A stretch of 64,000 bases of DNA from Lewinellaceae bacterium (lineage in GTDB: Bacteria; Bacteroidota; Bacteroidia; Chitinophagales; Saprospiraceae). The DNA lies in contig JACJYK010000001.1 of NCBI GenBank assembly GCA_020636135.1, forward strand, positions 1 to 64,000. Direction: 5' to 3'. A program made the position numbers and the translations under genes. How positions within the stretch are numbered: position 1 is the stretch's first letter; every line of letters begins with the position of its first letter. The notes under the pieces were generated by a model, which was given only the letters and a program-made list of their open reading frames with translations, ran no database searches and was not told the DNA's origin. Positions 27,588 to 37,340 of the stretch are shown here, piece after piece.

Positions 27588-28751
27588 ATGACCGCAAAAA
27601 CCATTCGGGGAAACTCCGAAACAGAAATCAGGGAAGCACTAAGTCAAACCCTGTCGGACGGATTCGCGCCTTCGCTCGCCATCATATTTATCTCCATTAA
27701 ACAGGACCGGGATGCAATTATCCAGCTGCTGAAGGAAAAAGGTATGGATGTCGTCGGGGCTACTTCTTCCGGTGAATTTATTGAAGGTCATCAGAGTGAG
27801 GGGGAGGTGGTAATCATGCTTGTGGACATTCCCAGGGAAGATTATACCATTTTATTTCGGGAAACGGCAGGGAAAGAACTCACAGAGGTGGTCCAACAAG
27901 CAGCAAATGTTGCGTTGTCCAGATTTAAAGACCCGGCTTATATCGCGGTTACGACCTGCCTTAACGCCAGGGGAGAACTGTTTGATGGTGCCCAGTTTGT
28001 GCATACGCTGGAAGATTGTCATGAAGGACAAACGGACATTTTCGGAGGTATGGCTGGAGCGGATGGTGAGCTTATTCCTTCCTTGGTGTTTACCGGGGAA
28101 CAATCGACTGATGAAGGTTTTGCATTACTGGTTCTTGATAAAAGCAAAATTGATCTGTATGGAGTGGCCATCTCCGGATGGAAACCGTTGGGCAGGATAC
28201 GAACGGTGACCAAATGCGAAGATGGATGGCTCTATACCATTGATGACCAGCCGGCCCTGGACATGTACTTGCGTTATCTGGGTGAGTCGCTGGATCAGAA
28301 GGATGAAGAGACTAATGTATTCGTGGAAAATATCTCTTTATTCCATCCATTTCTGTGTCTTGACGACGTTGATCCGGTATTAAGGACACCTATGTTTGTA
28401 GATCGGGAAAAAAATGCCATCTCCATGGATTATCCCATCCCCGAGGGTGGAACCTTTCAATTTACCTTGCCACCGGATTTTGATATCGTTGAATCGGTTA
28501 TTAATCAAGCACAAAACATGCAGGAAGCTGTCGGAGTCCAGGCTGATGCCTTACTGGTATTTTCCTGTATGGGAAGACTCAGCGCCCTGGGTCCGATGGC
28601 CTCGCAGGAAAATGACGGACTTCATGAGATCTGGCAGGCTCCTATGGCTGGATTCTTCACCTATGGTGAATATGGAAAAGACAATTCCGGTAAAAACAAA
28701 ATGCATTCTACGACCTGCAGTTGGGTGGCCTTAAAGGAAAAAAACCAATAA
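27588..28751 (+). CDS. FIST-domain protein, second of a tandem pair (387 aa)
   Basis: Same FIST_N/FIST_C layout as its neighbour: VVGATSSGEFIEG near the N-terminus, AISGWKPLG in the middle, CMGRLSALG and MAGFFTYGEYG near the C-terminus, ending in SWVALKEKNQ. Sequence identity with the first copy is clear but far from complete, so the duplication is not recent and ligand ranges may differ. It has its own promoter-like sequence and is followed only 7 bp later by an SDR gene. Confidence 0.85.
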   Translation: MTAKTIRGNSETEIREALSQTLSDGFAPSLAIIFISIKQDRDAIIQLLKEKGMDVVGATSSGEFIEGHQSEGEVVIMLVDIPREDYTILFRETAGKELTEVVQQAANVALSRFKDPAYIAVTTCLNARGELFDGAQFVHTLEDCHEGQTDIFGGMAGADGELIPSLVFTGEQSTDEGFALLVLDKSKIDLYGVAISGWKPLGRIRTVTKCEDGWLYTIDDQPALDMYLRYLGESLDQKDEETNVFVENISLFHPFLCLDDVDPVLRTPMFVDREKNAISMDYPIPEGGTFQFTLPPDFDIVESVINQAQNMQEAVGVQADALLVFSCMGRLSALGPMASQENDGLHEIWQAPMAGFFTYGEYGKDNSGKNKMHSTTCSWVALKEKNQ

Positions 28752-28758
28752 GCATTTA

Positions 28759-29520
28759 TTGAAGCTTAAAAATAAAACGTTCATCATTACCGGCGCCACC
28801 AGTGGTATGGGAAAAGCGACTGCGCTGCTGTTTGCCCGGGAAGGGGCAAATCTCATCCTTAGTGGCCGGGATATCGACAGAGGGGAATCCCTGGTTCATG
28901 AAATTCAGGAGAAGGCTGCAGAGGTCCACTTTATACCTGGTGATGTCGGGGAAATGGACGTCAACCGGAGGTTGGTCGTACATGCAATCAGTTCATATGG
29001 GCAGCTGGATGGATTGGTCTGTCATGCCGGAGAACTGGGATTAGGTTCCATCACGGATCTGGACATTGATACCTGGCACAGGACCTTCCGGACCAATGTG
29101 GACGCAGTATTTTATCTGTTGAAAGCTGCTCTCCCGGAATTATTAAAACGAGAACGGGCCAGCGTGGTGATCAACGGCTCGATCGCCGCCTTTAAGTCAT
29201 TTCCCAATCACCCGGCCTACTGCGCATCGAAAGCCGCCCTGGTTGCTCTGGCACGTCAGGCAGCTGTGGATTATGGCCCGGGGGTACGGGTAAACAGTAT
29301 CTGTCCGGGACCAGTGGATACTCCTTTGATCCATGCTTCCGCAGTTGCTTTTCCGGATCCTGTGCAAGCTGTAGCCGATGCTGGCAAGAACACCATCATG
29401 CAGCGGCTGGGTCAGCCCGAAGACATCGCCCGTCTGGCACTCTTTCTGGCTTCCGATGATGCCAGTTGGATCACCGGATCGTGTTATGTGATCGACGGAG
29501 GTATTTTAGCCAAAGGATAG
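28759..29520 (+). CDS. short-chain dehydrogenase/reductase (253 aa)
   Basis: Classical SDR: cofactor motif TGATSGMGKA (residues 11-20), NxG-type strand replaced by CHAGELG, catalytic Ser in VVINGSIAAF, Tyr and Lys in YCASKAA, PGPVDTPL loop, and the C-terminal ITGSCYVIDGG. Start is TTG 28759, needed to include the first strand (KTFIITG); no ATG precedes it in frame in the gap. It starts 7 bp after the FIST gene and is probably in the same transcript. Substrate unknown; NAD(P)-dependent oxidation or reduction of a hydroxyl/keto group is the family activity. Confidence 0.88.
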   Translation: MKLKNKTFIITGATSGMGKATALLFAREGANLILSGRDIDRGESLVHEIQEKAAEVHFIPGDVGEMDVNRRLVVHAISSYGQLDGLVCHAGELGLGSITDLDIDTWHRTFRTNVDAVFYLLKAALPELLKRERASVVINGSIAAFKSFPNHPAYCASKAALVALARQAAVDYGPGVRVNSICPGPVDTPLIHASAVAFPDPVQAVADAGKNTIMQRLGQPEDIARLALFLASDDASWITGSCYVIDGGILAKG

Positions 29521-29534
29521 GGATCCCGGATGGA

Positions 29535-29565
29535 TTGGCATTTTTCCTTGAAATGACTTAATTTG
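29535..29565 (+). promoter_or_regulatory. possible promoter of the dienelactone hydrolase gene
   Basis: TTG at 29535-29537 and TTAATTTG at 29558-29565, spacer 20, a 7/8 match to the Bacteroidota -7 element. The ATG at 29589 is 23 bases downstream. If correct, the upstream TTG start at 29577 would lie almost at the transcription start and the ATG would be the true start. Confidence 0.4.
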
Positions 29566-29588
29566 GATTAAACCAATTGACTGTTGCT

Positions 29589-30476
29589 ATGAAAGAAATA
29601 AAGAAAGAAGACATCAATCAGGAGGTCTTTGACCTGTACGACCAGTATGCACATAATCTGCTGGGTCGCAGGGAATTTGTCGATAAACTCTCCACCTATG
29701 CGGTAGGAGGACTGACTTTGCCCATGCTCCTGGATTACATCATGCCCAACTACCGGGACAAAGTGCAGGTGGCGGCGGATGATCCACGACTGAAAACAGA
29801 AACCATCATCTACAACTCTCCGAAGGGAGCAGGAGAAATGAGTGGCCAGCTATCACGTCCGGCGGACCACGAACATCCATTGCCCGGTATTGTCGTCGTG
29901 CATGAAAACCGGGGATTGAATCCGCATATCGCCGATGTGGGCCGACGTGCTGCTGCAGCAGGATTTATTTCGCTGGCACCCGATGCCTTGTATCCGTTGG
30001 GTGGTTATCCGGGGACGGATGACGAGGGGAGGACCTTGCAACAAAAAAGGGACCGCAATGAGATGCTTGAGGACTTCATTGCCGCCTTCAATTATCTCCA
30101 TGATCATCCGGAATGTGATGGCAATGTTGGAGCCGTTGGTTTTTGTTTTGGAGGTTGGATTGTCAATATGATGGCCGTTCGGATCCCGGAACTAAAAGCT
30201 GCAGTACCATTTTATGGCGGACAGCCAGCTGCAGAAGATGTCCCTGCCATCCAAGCTCCGTTGCTGTTGCAGTATGCTGGCCTGGATGAGCGCGTCAATG
30301 CCGGGTGGCCAGCCTATGAGGCAGCCCTTAAGGCGAATGACAAGGAATACCAGGTGTATATTTATCCGGATACCAATCACGGTTTTCACAACGACACCAC
30401 CCCACGCTACGATGAAGCAGCTGCCAAACTTGCCTGGGAAAGGACCATCGCATTCTTTAAGGAGAAGCTGAAGTAG
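29589..30476 (+). CDS. dienelactone hydrolase family protein, YghX-like (295 aa)
   Basis: An alpha/beta hydrolase with the dienelactone-hydrolase signature: Glu106 in VVHENRG, nucleophile Cys186 in GFCFGG, Asp233 in AGLDERV and His264 or His267 in NHGFHND. The N-terminal extension of about 60 residues contains LLGRREFVDKLSTYAVGG, a twin-arginine-like segment set back from the start, as in YghX-type members. ATG 29589 is preferred over TTG 29577. True dienelactone activity is not assured for this subgroup. The hairpin-repeat array begins 12 bp after the stop codon. Confidence 0.85.
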   Translation: MKEIKKEDINQEVFDLYDQYAHNLLGRREFVDKLSTYAVGGLTLPMLLDYIMPNYRDKVQVAADDPRLKTETIIYNSPKGAGEMSGQLSRPADHEHPLPGIVVVHENRGLNPHIADVGRRAAAAGFISLAPDALYPLGGYPGTDDEGRTLQQKRDRNEMLEDFIAAFNYLHDHPECDGNVGAVGFCFGGWIVNMMAVRIPELKAAVPFYGGQPAAEDVPAIQAPLLLQYAGLDERVNAGWPAYEAALKANDKEYQVYIYPDTNHGFHNDTTPRYDEAAAKLAWERTIAFFKEKLK

Positions 30477-30487
30477 GTCAGAATAAA

Positions 30488-31604
30488 TGTGTCGTGCCTA
30501 CAGCACTTGATGGTAAACAAGATTACCTCCAGGGATTAAAATCCCTGGCAATGAGATGTGTCGAGCCTCTGGCTCTGGCTTATGCCAGTATTAAAAGAAT
30601 CCTACCCAATACGGATGAGAAGCAATGCGCTTCAAGCCCTATTAAGATTCAGGCTACAAATGGGGTAGCCACGAAACATTCATTTGCCCCGTACTGGTAG
30701 TAAACTTCACCATGGATGGAGATCCATGGGATCGGGATATCAGTGTTAATCCGGTGAATTTTAACAGGGATCAAAATGTGTCGTGCCAACAGCACTTGAT
30801 GGTAAACAAGATTACCTCCAGGGATTAAAATCCCTGGCAATGAGATGTGTCGAGCCGCTGGCTCTCAGGCTTATGCCAGTATTAAAAGAATCCTACCCAA
30901 TACGGATGAGAAACAATGCTCTTCAAGCCCTATTAAGGTTCAGGCTACAAGTGGCGTAGTCACGAAACATTCAGTTGCCCCGCACGGATGTGGCAGGCTC
31001 ACCATGGATGGAGATCCATAGGATCGGGATATCAGTGTTAATCCGGTGAATTTTAACAGGGATCAAAATGGGTCGTGCCTACAGCACTTGATGGTAAACA
31101 AGATTACCTCCAGGGATTAAAATCCCTGGCAATGAGATGTGTCGAGCCTCTGGCTCTGGCTTATGCCAGTATTAAAAGAAACCTACCTATACGGATGAGA
31201 AGCAATGCGCTTCAAGCCCTATTTAGATTCAGGCTCCAAGTGGCGTAGCCACGAAACATTCATTTGCCCCGTACTGGTAGTAAACTTCACCATGGATGGA
31301 GATTCATGGGATCGGGATATCAGTGTTAATCCGGTGAATTTTAAAAGGGATCAAAATGGGTCGTGCCTACGGCACTTGATGGTAAACAAGATTTCCTTCA
31401 GGGATTAAAATCCCTGGCAATGGGATGTGTCGAGCCTCTGGCTCTCAGGCTTAAAGCCAGCATAAAAAGTAATCTACCCAATAGGAATGAGAAGCAATGC
31501 GCTTCAAGCCAAATTAAGATTCAGGTTCCAAGTGGCGTAGTCACGAAACATTCAGTTGCACCGTACTGGTAGTAAACTTCACCATGGATGGAGATCCATA
31601 GGAT
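30488..31604 (+). repeat. four tandem ~290-bp units built of short perfect hairpins
   Basis: Units start at 30488, 30777, 31069 and 31357 (periods 289, 292 and 288); the last is cut short at about 31604. Each unit is a chain of small inverted repeats. In unit 1: GTGC-ctaca-GCAC (30494-30506), CCAGGGAT-taaa-ATCCCTGG (30529-30548), GAGCC-tct-GGCTC (30563-30575), CTGGC-ttat-GCCAG (30575-30588), GAAGC-aatgc-GCTTC (30619-30633) and CCATGGAT-ggag-ATCCATGG (30710-30729). In unit 4 the first hairpin is GTGCC-tac-GGCAC. The ORFs seen here (about 65 codons) recur in step with the repeat and look accidental. Function unknown; short hairpin-rich intergenic repeats are known from Bacteroidota genomes. Confidence 0.9.
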
Positions 31605-31723
31605 TAGCGCATAAATGCTAAATAGACTGAGGTTTTCTCCATTGATGTTGATCTCAGGGATGAAAGGGATCAACAGAAACCGTATTTTACAACTTCTTTG
31701 ATCAAGTGAAATTTTGCTTTCCT

Positions 31724-34700
31724 ATGAAAAAGATGTTGACAGCTTACCTGCTGGTGGGAATCGCTGCTTTAGGCGGTGCCCAGACGATGGATAGTAAAGA
31801 TGGAAAATCCAGCCTCGAGACCTATTTTAAAACGGTAAAATGGCGCTGCATAGGACCCTTCAGGGGTGGGCGCTCCAACGGTTCCTGTGGAGTACCCGGC
31901 GATCCACTTACCTATTATATGGGCACCACCGGGGGAGGTCTCTGGAAGACGGAAGATGCCGGGCAGTTATGGCAAAACATCAGCGATGGTTATTTTAAGA
32001 CAGCATCCGTCGGTGCAGTGGCGGTAGCACCAAGCAATCCTAATATCGTCTATGTCGGTATGGGTGAGCATGCGGTCCGCGGGGTGATGACCTCTTACGG
32101 TGACGGCGTCTATAAATCAATTGATGCCGGTAAGACCTGGCAGCACCTGGGACTGGAGAAAACCGAGCACATTGCCCGGGTGCGGATCCATCCTACCAAT
32201 CCGGACATCGTTTATGTGGCTGCTCAGGGTCAGTTGCATGGTAGCAATAAAGAACGAGGCGTCTTCAAATCCACCGATGGTGGAAAAACCTGGACCAATG
32301 TCCTGTTTGTCAACGATCAAACCGGCTGTGTCGAGTTGTCCATGGATGCCCATAATCCGGAGGTGCTGTATGCGGCCATGTGGGAGCATGAACGGCTGCC
32401 CTGGCAGGTGATTTCCGGTGGATCAGGTGATGGACTATATAAATCAACCGATGGTGGAGCCCACTGGGAGAAAATCCAGGAAGGGTTACCCAAAGCATTG
32501 GGTAAAATGGCTGTTGCCGTGAGTCCGGCCAATTCCGACCGGGTGTATGCCGTAGTGGAAAGCGATACCGGAGACGATAAAAACGGAGGACTTTTTGTTT
32601 CGACGAATGCAGGTAAAAGCTGGTCCCGGGTCAGTGATGACCACCGGCTGACCCAGCGGGCCTGGTATTACATCGAGGTGTTTCCGGACCCACAGGATGA
32701 ATACACCGTTTATGTGATGAGCGCTCCGGCGTTGCGGTCCATCGATGGAGGAAAGACCTGGGAAACGCTCGGAGGAACACACGGTGACTTCCACGACCTG
32801 TGGATCAACCCAGACAATCCCAAAAACATGGTCATCTCCAACGATGGAGGAGCTGCCATCTCCTTCAATCGCGGAGCCTCCTGGTCTACCCAGGATAATA
32901 TGCCAACCGCCCAATTTTATCGCATCAACACCGACAATTTATTTCCGTACAATATTTACGGTGGACAGCAGGATAATACCAGCGTCAAAATAGCCAGCCG
33001 GAATTTTGGCTGGGATGGCATCAATCAGCGCGTCTGGAGTTATTCCGCCGGCGGCGAATCTGCCTTCCTGGCATTCGATCCGGATGACCCCAAAGCCGTA
33101 ATGGGTGGTAGCTACCTCGGCAGCATTGAAGTGATCTATCCGGATGCCGGCGCCGGTACCAACATCATGGCTGCTCCCATCCAGTATCTGGGCAGGGAGA
33201 CGAAGGATATGAAATACCGGTTTAACTGGAATGCACCGATTATCTGGTCTCAACATGAGCCAAATACATTTTACCACGGAGCCCAAATGGTGTTAAGGAC
33301 CAGGGATTTTGGCAAAACCTGGGACGAAGCATCACCTGATCTGACCCGCAATGAAAAGGAAAAGCAAGGCAAGGGAGGGGCACCTTATACCAATGAAGCG
33401 GTAGGTGCTGAAAATTACGGGACGCTGAGCTACATCATGGAATCTCCGAAAGAAGCTGGTGTCATCTACACCGGTAGTGACGATGGCATGGTTTACCTGA
33501 CCCGTGATGGCTGTGCGCATTGGCAAAATGTGACACCGGAGGGATTGAAGGAATGCCTGATCAATGCCATTGAGGTCTCGCCTCACGATCCTGCTACGGC
33601 TTACATTGCCACTACGCGCTATAAATTAAATGACCACACGCCGGGCCTTTATAAAACAACCAATTACGGTAAGTCCTGGACCAACATCAGCAGTGGTATT
33701 CCTTACGGTGCTTATACCCGGGTGGTGAGGGAAGACCCGGTACGGAAGGATCTATTGTATGCCGGTACCGAAACGGGGATTTACATTTCCTGGAATGGAG
33801 GTAAAGATTGGAAGCCACTCCAGTTAAATTTACCGGTCACTCCGATCACCGATCTGAAGATCAGTCACGGGGACCTGATCGCTGCCACGATGGGTCGTTC
33901 GTTTTGGATCCTGGATGACATTACCCTGTTTGAACAATATCAGGACCGTGCAGATCAGACCATGGTGTTTCACCCAAGGGATGCCTACTTAACCAATGGT
34001 TACAGTCCTTTAAATCAAACTTCAGAAGACTTTACCGGCCTGGACAACCTGGAAGGTATCAATCCGGCTAATGGGGTAGTAGTCTATTATCAGCTACCAG
34101 CGGATTCACTGGATGTTTCGCTGGAATTTAAAGACAAAAATGGTAAAACGATCCATGCGTATTCATCTAATGCTAAAGGGTTCAAACCATGGGATGGCGG
34201 GCCCAGGCCAGATCCTTCCCCTTCAGCCAATAAAGGATTGAACCGTTTTGTCTGGAACATGCGGTATCCAACAATGCCTGGTGTAAAGGACGTTTATATT
34301 GAGTCCAGTTATGCTGGTCACAAGGTTATTCCTGGGTCGTACGAAGTGGTTTTAAATGTTAAAGGGAAGGAATACAAGTCTGATTTTACCATACTGAAAA
34401 ACCCAAAATACCCGACTGATCAGGCAACGTATGTGACTTACGACAGTGTGATGAATTATATGGAAGGCCAGGTCACGGACATGCATAACATGATCAACAA
34501 CCTGCATAGCCTTCAGAATCAGCTCTCGACAGCTTTGGGCGACATACCGGACGGCGCAGCGCAAGGTGCGCTTAAAGAGGAAGGCAAAGCACTGATTCAA
34601 AAAATAAAAACCTGGGATGAAGCAATGGTGCAACGTAAATCCAAGGCGTACGACGATGTAGATAACTTTGAGAATAAATTCACGGCTAACTATCTTTTTG

Positions 34701-34885
34701 TACTAAATCATACAGAAAGCGATATTCCGGTGGTGACACAGCCGGATCGCGATCGTATGCACGAACTGGATATGCAATGGATGACACTGAAATCACAGGG
34801 AAATGAATTGCTTGAAAAAGATATTCCAGCGTTTAATCAGAAGTTGTGGCAGGCAGGAGTGGGGGCATTGCGCATTGAAAAATAG
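31724..34885 (+). CDS. exported BNR/sortilin-like propeller protein (1053 aa)
   Basis: ATG 31724 is chosen over GTG 31706 because it begins the signal peptide (MKKMLTAYLLVGIAALGGAQ). Many BNR/Asp-box blades follow (TDGGKTWTNV, TDGGAHWEKI, IDGGKTWETL, NYGKSWTNIS, WNGGKDWKPL), forming one or two VPS10/sortilin-like beta-propellers to about residue 740. The C-terminal 300 residues hold a beta domain (FVWNMRYPTMPGV) and a helical tail. Such proteins are usually annotated as glycosyl hydrolases on weak grounds; no catalytic residues can be assigned. A second member lies at 45495-48554 on the other strand. It is probably secreted or in the periplasm; no T9SS tail is visible. Confidence 0.82.
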   Translation: MKKMLTAYLLVGIAALGGAQTMDSKDGKSSLETYFKTVKWRCIGPFRGGRSNGSCGVPGDPLTYYMGTTGGGLWKTEDAGQLWQNISDGYFKTASVGAVAVAPSNPNIVYVGMGEHAVRGVMTSYGDGVYKSIDAGKTWQHLGLEKTEHIARVRIHPTNPDIVYVAAQGQLHGSNKERGVFKSTDGGKTWTNVLFVNDQTGCVELSMDAHNPEVLYAAMWEHERLPWQVISGGSGDGLYKSTDGGAHWEKIQEGLPKALGKMAVAVSPANSDRVYAVVESDTGDDKNGGLFVSTNAGKSWSRVSDDHRLTQRAWYYIEVFPDPQDEYTVYVMSAPALRSIDGGKTWETLGGTHGDFHDLWINPDNPKNMVISNDGGAAISFNRGASWSTQDNMPTAQFYRINTDNLFPYNIYGGQQDNTSVKIASRNFGWDGINQRVWSYSAGGESAFLAFDPDDPKAVMGGSYLGSIEVIYPDAGAGTNIMAAPIQYLGRETKDMKYRFNWNAPIIWSQHEPNTFYHGAQMVLRTRDFGKTWDEASPDLTRNEKEKQGKGGAPYTNEAVGAENYGTLSYIMESPKEAGVIYTGSDDGMVYLTRDGCAHWQNVTPEGLKECLINAIEVSPHDPATAYIATTRYKLNDHTPGLYKTTNYGKSWTNISSGIPYGAYTRVVREDPVRKDLLYAGTETGIYISWNGGKDWKPLQLNLPVTPITDLKISHGDLIAATMGRSFWILDDITLFEQYQDRADQTMVFHPRDAYLTNGYSPLNQTSEDFTGLDNLEGINPANGVVVYYQLPADSLDVSLEFKDKNGKTIHAYSSNAKGFKPWDGGPRPDPSPSANKGLNRFVWNMRYPTMPGVKDVYIESSYAGHKVIPGSYEVVLNVKGKEYKSDFTILKNPKYPTDQATYVTYDSVMNYMEGQVTDMHNMINNLHSLQNQLSTALGDIPDGAAQGALKEEGKALIQKIKTWDEAMVQRKSKAYDDVDNFENKFTANYLFVLNHTESDIPVVTQPDRDRMHELDMQWMTLKSQGNELLEKDIPAFNQKLWQAGVGALRIEK

Positions 34886-34950
34886 CTATCTTATAACCTG
34901 GATAAATGAAGTATAACCGATTTAAACAATTAAGTAAAATGTCAATTATT

Positions 34951-35829
34951 ATGAAAAAAGGGTCAGGCATATTGTTTGTATTTCTGACTTTATTGGCCTG
35001 CAATCCTTCAGCCAACCAACAGGAATCAACGGAGGAGGCGACATCTGCTTCCCCACTGTTCACCGGACCGCTGGGAATTCAAATGTATTCCTATCGCAAC
35101 TATTATCCAACCGACATGGCCGGAACCCTGGACCGTATCAAAGAACTGGGTTTGACCGAGGTAGAAGGGGATGGCGGCCAGATTGCACCGGCGGAATTCA
35201 AAAAGATGTGTGATGAGCGGGGTATCAGCATTCCTGCCACCGGAGCGGACTTTGGAGAACTGGAAAAAGACCCCATGGCTGTCGTTCAGAAAGCCAAAGC
35301 TCTTGGATCAAAGTTTGTCATGTGTGCCTGGGTGCCTCACAATGGTGATTTTACACTGGCTGATGCCCAAAAAGCAGTGGAGGTGTTTAATGCATCCGGT
35401 AAAGTTTTGCACGATAATGGGTTGACGCTTTGCTATCATGCGCATGGTTATGAATTTCAACCGTATGAAAATGGAACGCTACTGGATTACATCATTCAGA
35501 ATACCGATCCTCAGTACGTCTCTTTTGAGATGGACATATTCTGGGTTCAGTTTGGTGGCGGTGATCCGGTAGCCTTGATGCAAAAATATGGTGACCGCTG
35601 GAAGTTGCTCCACCTCAAAGACATGAAAAAGGGCACCGTAAAAGATTTGTCCGGTGGTACTTCAGAAGAAAACAATGTTGTAATCGGTACCGGTGAATTG
35701 GACATGCCCGGAATCATGAAAGAAGCCAAACGTATTGGTGTGGTGCATTATTTCATTGAGGATGAAAGCAGCGAGGTCCTTGAACAGGTGCCTCTCAGCA
35801 TCACTTATCTCAGAAGCCTGACCGAATGA
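34951..35829 (+). CDS. sugar phosphate isomerase/epimerase-like TIM-barrel lipoprotein (292 aa)
   Basis: ATG 34951 gives a lipoprotein signal (ILFVFLTLLAC, lipobox LLAC), whereas the upstream start at 34906 adds 15 polar residues before it. The rest is an AP-endonuclease-2/xylose-isomerase-like TIM barrel: GIQMYSYRNY at the start, LTLCYHAHGYEF, VSFEMDIFWVQFGG, LLHLKDMKKG, GTGELDMPGI and YFIEDESS carry the Glu, Asp and His residues expected around the metal site. Family activity is isomerisation or epimerisation of sugars or keto-sugars. Placement outside the cytoplasm suggests work on an external sugar compound. It lies 65 bp after the propeller protein. Confidence 0.82.
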   Translation: MKKGSGILFVFLTLLACNPSANQQESTEEATSASPLFTGPLGIQMYSYRNYYPTDMAGTLDRIKELGLTEVEGDGGQIAPAEFKKMCDERGISIPATGADFGELEKDPMAVVQKAKALGSKFVMCAWVPHNGDFTLADAQKAVEVFNASGKVLHDNGLTLCYHAHGYEFQPYENGTLLDYIIQNTDPQYVSFEMDIFWVQFGGGDPVALMQKYGDRWKLLHLKDMKKGTVKDLSGGTSEENNVVIGTGELDMPGIMKEAKRIGVVHYFIEDESSEVLEQVPLSITYLRSLTE

Positions 35830-35916
35830 AGCTCGTCGTCCTGATAAACCACCATTCTGTCTGGTACAATACAAAACTGGCGTTCATCAAATCCTGATTA
35901 AGGCATTGAAACACCG

Positions 35917-36960
35917 ATGAATTCAAATCTTACTTCATTATTAAAACAATTCCAAAGCCTTGAAGAGGTGGATCCCGCCCAAAAAGAGGAGATGCTGAGC
36001 CTGTTAAAAAAATTGCAAAAAGATGTTGAAATTCTGGAGTTCAAGCTGGATCGTACTGAAAAGGTAAAACAAACGACTGCAGTATTGCTTGAAGAAACAA
36101 TCGAAGAACTCCAGCGAAAAAGTAAAGCCGTCGAAGATGTAAACCAGGCTCTCCGTAATTCTTTGGACGAGTTAAAAAATACGCAGAATCAGCTTGTCCA
36201 TTCGGAAAAAATGGCAGCGCTTGGTGAGTTAACTGCAGGGATAGCGCATGAAATTCAGAATCCATTGAATTTTGTCAACAATTTTTCGGAAATCAATCAG
36301 GAGCTGGTATCAGAATTAATCGAGTTAATAAACCAACAGGATTGGGATGAGGTTAAATTGGTGGTAAAAGATATTGCCGAAAATGAAGAAAAGATTAAGC
36401 ATCATGGCAGGCGTGCAGAGAATATTGTTAAATCCATGTTGCAACATTCCCGTAAAAGTACCGGGGTGGCGGAAGTATTTGACCTCAACCAGTTAATTGA
36501 CGAATATTTCCGGCTGGCTTATCACGGCATGCGAGCTAAAGACAAGTCGTTTCAAGTCCGAATGACCATGAAACTTGACGAATCCCTTCCTTCTATCAAT
36601 GCCGTTAAACAGGATGTTGGTCGTGTTGTTTTGAATCTGATCACCAATGCCTTCCATGCGATCGCAGAGCGGGTACAACTTGGAGAGGACCATTACGTTC
36701 CCTTTGTGGAAGTAAGAACCAAGGATATGGGAGAAGTGATCAGAGTGCAGGTGATCGATAATGGATCCGGAATGACGGATGAGATAAAAGATAAAATTTT
36801 TCAACCATTTTATACCACAAAACCGGCTGGGCAGGGTACAGGTCTTGGTCTTTCCATCAGCCATGATATTATTAAGGCACACAGAGGGCAGATCGAAGTG
36901 AATAGTCAGGTTGGTCAGGGTACCACATTTACATTTATAATTCCCAAAAACAAAAATTAG
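35917..36960 (+). CDS. soluble histidine kinase of a kinase-regulator-cyclase operon (347 aa)
   Basis: No signal peptide or membrane helix. The N-terminal 85 residues are a coiled coil (FKLDRTEKVKQTTAVLLEE, SKAVEDVNQALRNSLDELK), then HisKA with His111 in AHEIQNPLN and HATPase with DNGSGMT and AGQGTGLGLSIS. It is the most diverged of the eight kinases here (VRLxx-type insert AERVQLGEDHYVP after the N box). Its stop is 6 bp before a receiver protein, which is 2 bp before a receiver-cyclase, so the three form one operon and presumably one pathway. Lacking a sensor, it may respond to a cytoplasmic partner or receive its state through other kinases by mixed dimers (inference). Confidence 0.9.
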   Translation: MNSNLTSLLKQFQSLEEVDPAQKEEMLSLLKKLQKDVEILEFKLDRTEKVKQTTAVLLEETIEELQRKSKAVEDVNQALRNSLDELKNTQNQLVHSEKMAALGELTAGIAHEIQNPLNFVNNFSEINQELVSELIELINQQDWDEVKLVVKDIAENEEKIKHHGRRAENIVKSMLQHSRKSTGVAEVFDLNQLIDEYFRLAYHGMRAKDKSFQVRMTMKLDESLPSINAVKQDVGRVVLNLITNAFHAIAERVQLGEDHYVPFVEVRTKDMGEVIRVQVIDNGSGMTDEIKDKIFQPFYTTKPAGQGTGLGLSISHDIIKAHRGQIEVNSQVGQGTTFTFIIPKNKN

Positions 36961-36966
36961 TTAATC

Positions 36967-37338
36967 ATGAAAGTCCTGGTAGTTGATGATGAACGTGATG
37001 TTCAGGTTTTATTCGAACAGCGATTTCGTAAGGAAATTCGCAATGGTGATTTCCAATTTGTATTTGCATTTTCTGGTGAAGAAGCGTTAACTTATATGAA
37101 TGAACACGGACACGAAGCAGTCCTTATCCTGTCCGATATCAATATGCCAGGAATAAGTGGTCTTGAATTATTGAGGCAAATCAAACAACAATACAGTGCA
37201 CCACCACCGGTGGTAATGATGATTACAGCCTATGGAGATGAGGAGAATTACAATACAGCAATGCAATTAGGAGCTGATGATTTTTTGACCAAGCCATTGG
37301 ATTTTAGTATCCTAAAGGAAAAACTAAAGGAAATCTGA
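36967..37338 (+). CDS. single-domain response regulator (123 aa)
   Basis: A stand-alone receiver: acidic pair Asp7/Asp8, phospho-acceptor Asp57 (LILSDINMPG), Thr87 (MITAYGD) and Lys109 (LTKPLD). There is no output domain, so it probably acts by protein contact or as a phosphate relay or sink between the kinase upstream and the receiver-cyclase two bases downstream. Confidence 0.93.
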   Translation: MKVLVVDDERDVQVLFEQRFRKEIRNGDFQFVFAFSGEEALTYMNEHGHEAVLILSDINMPGISGLELLRQIKQQYSAPPPVVMMITAYGDEENYNTAMQLGADDFLTKPLDFSILKEKLKEI

Positions 37339-37340
37339 AT

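Noticed and set aside
30494..31572. ORFs of about 65-69 codons inside the hairpin array
   Set aside because: They repeat with the 290-bp unit, shift between frames among units and carry no domain; chance reading of a repeat.
30488..31604. CRISPR array
   Set aside because: Units are about 290 bp and are repeats over their full length with no unique spacers.
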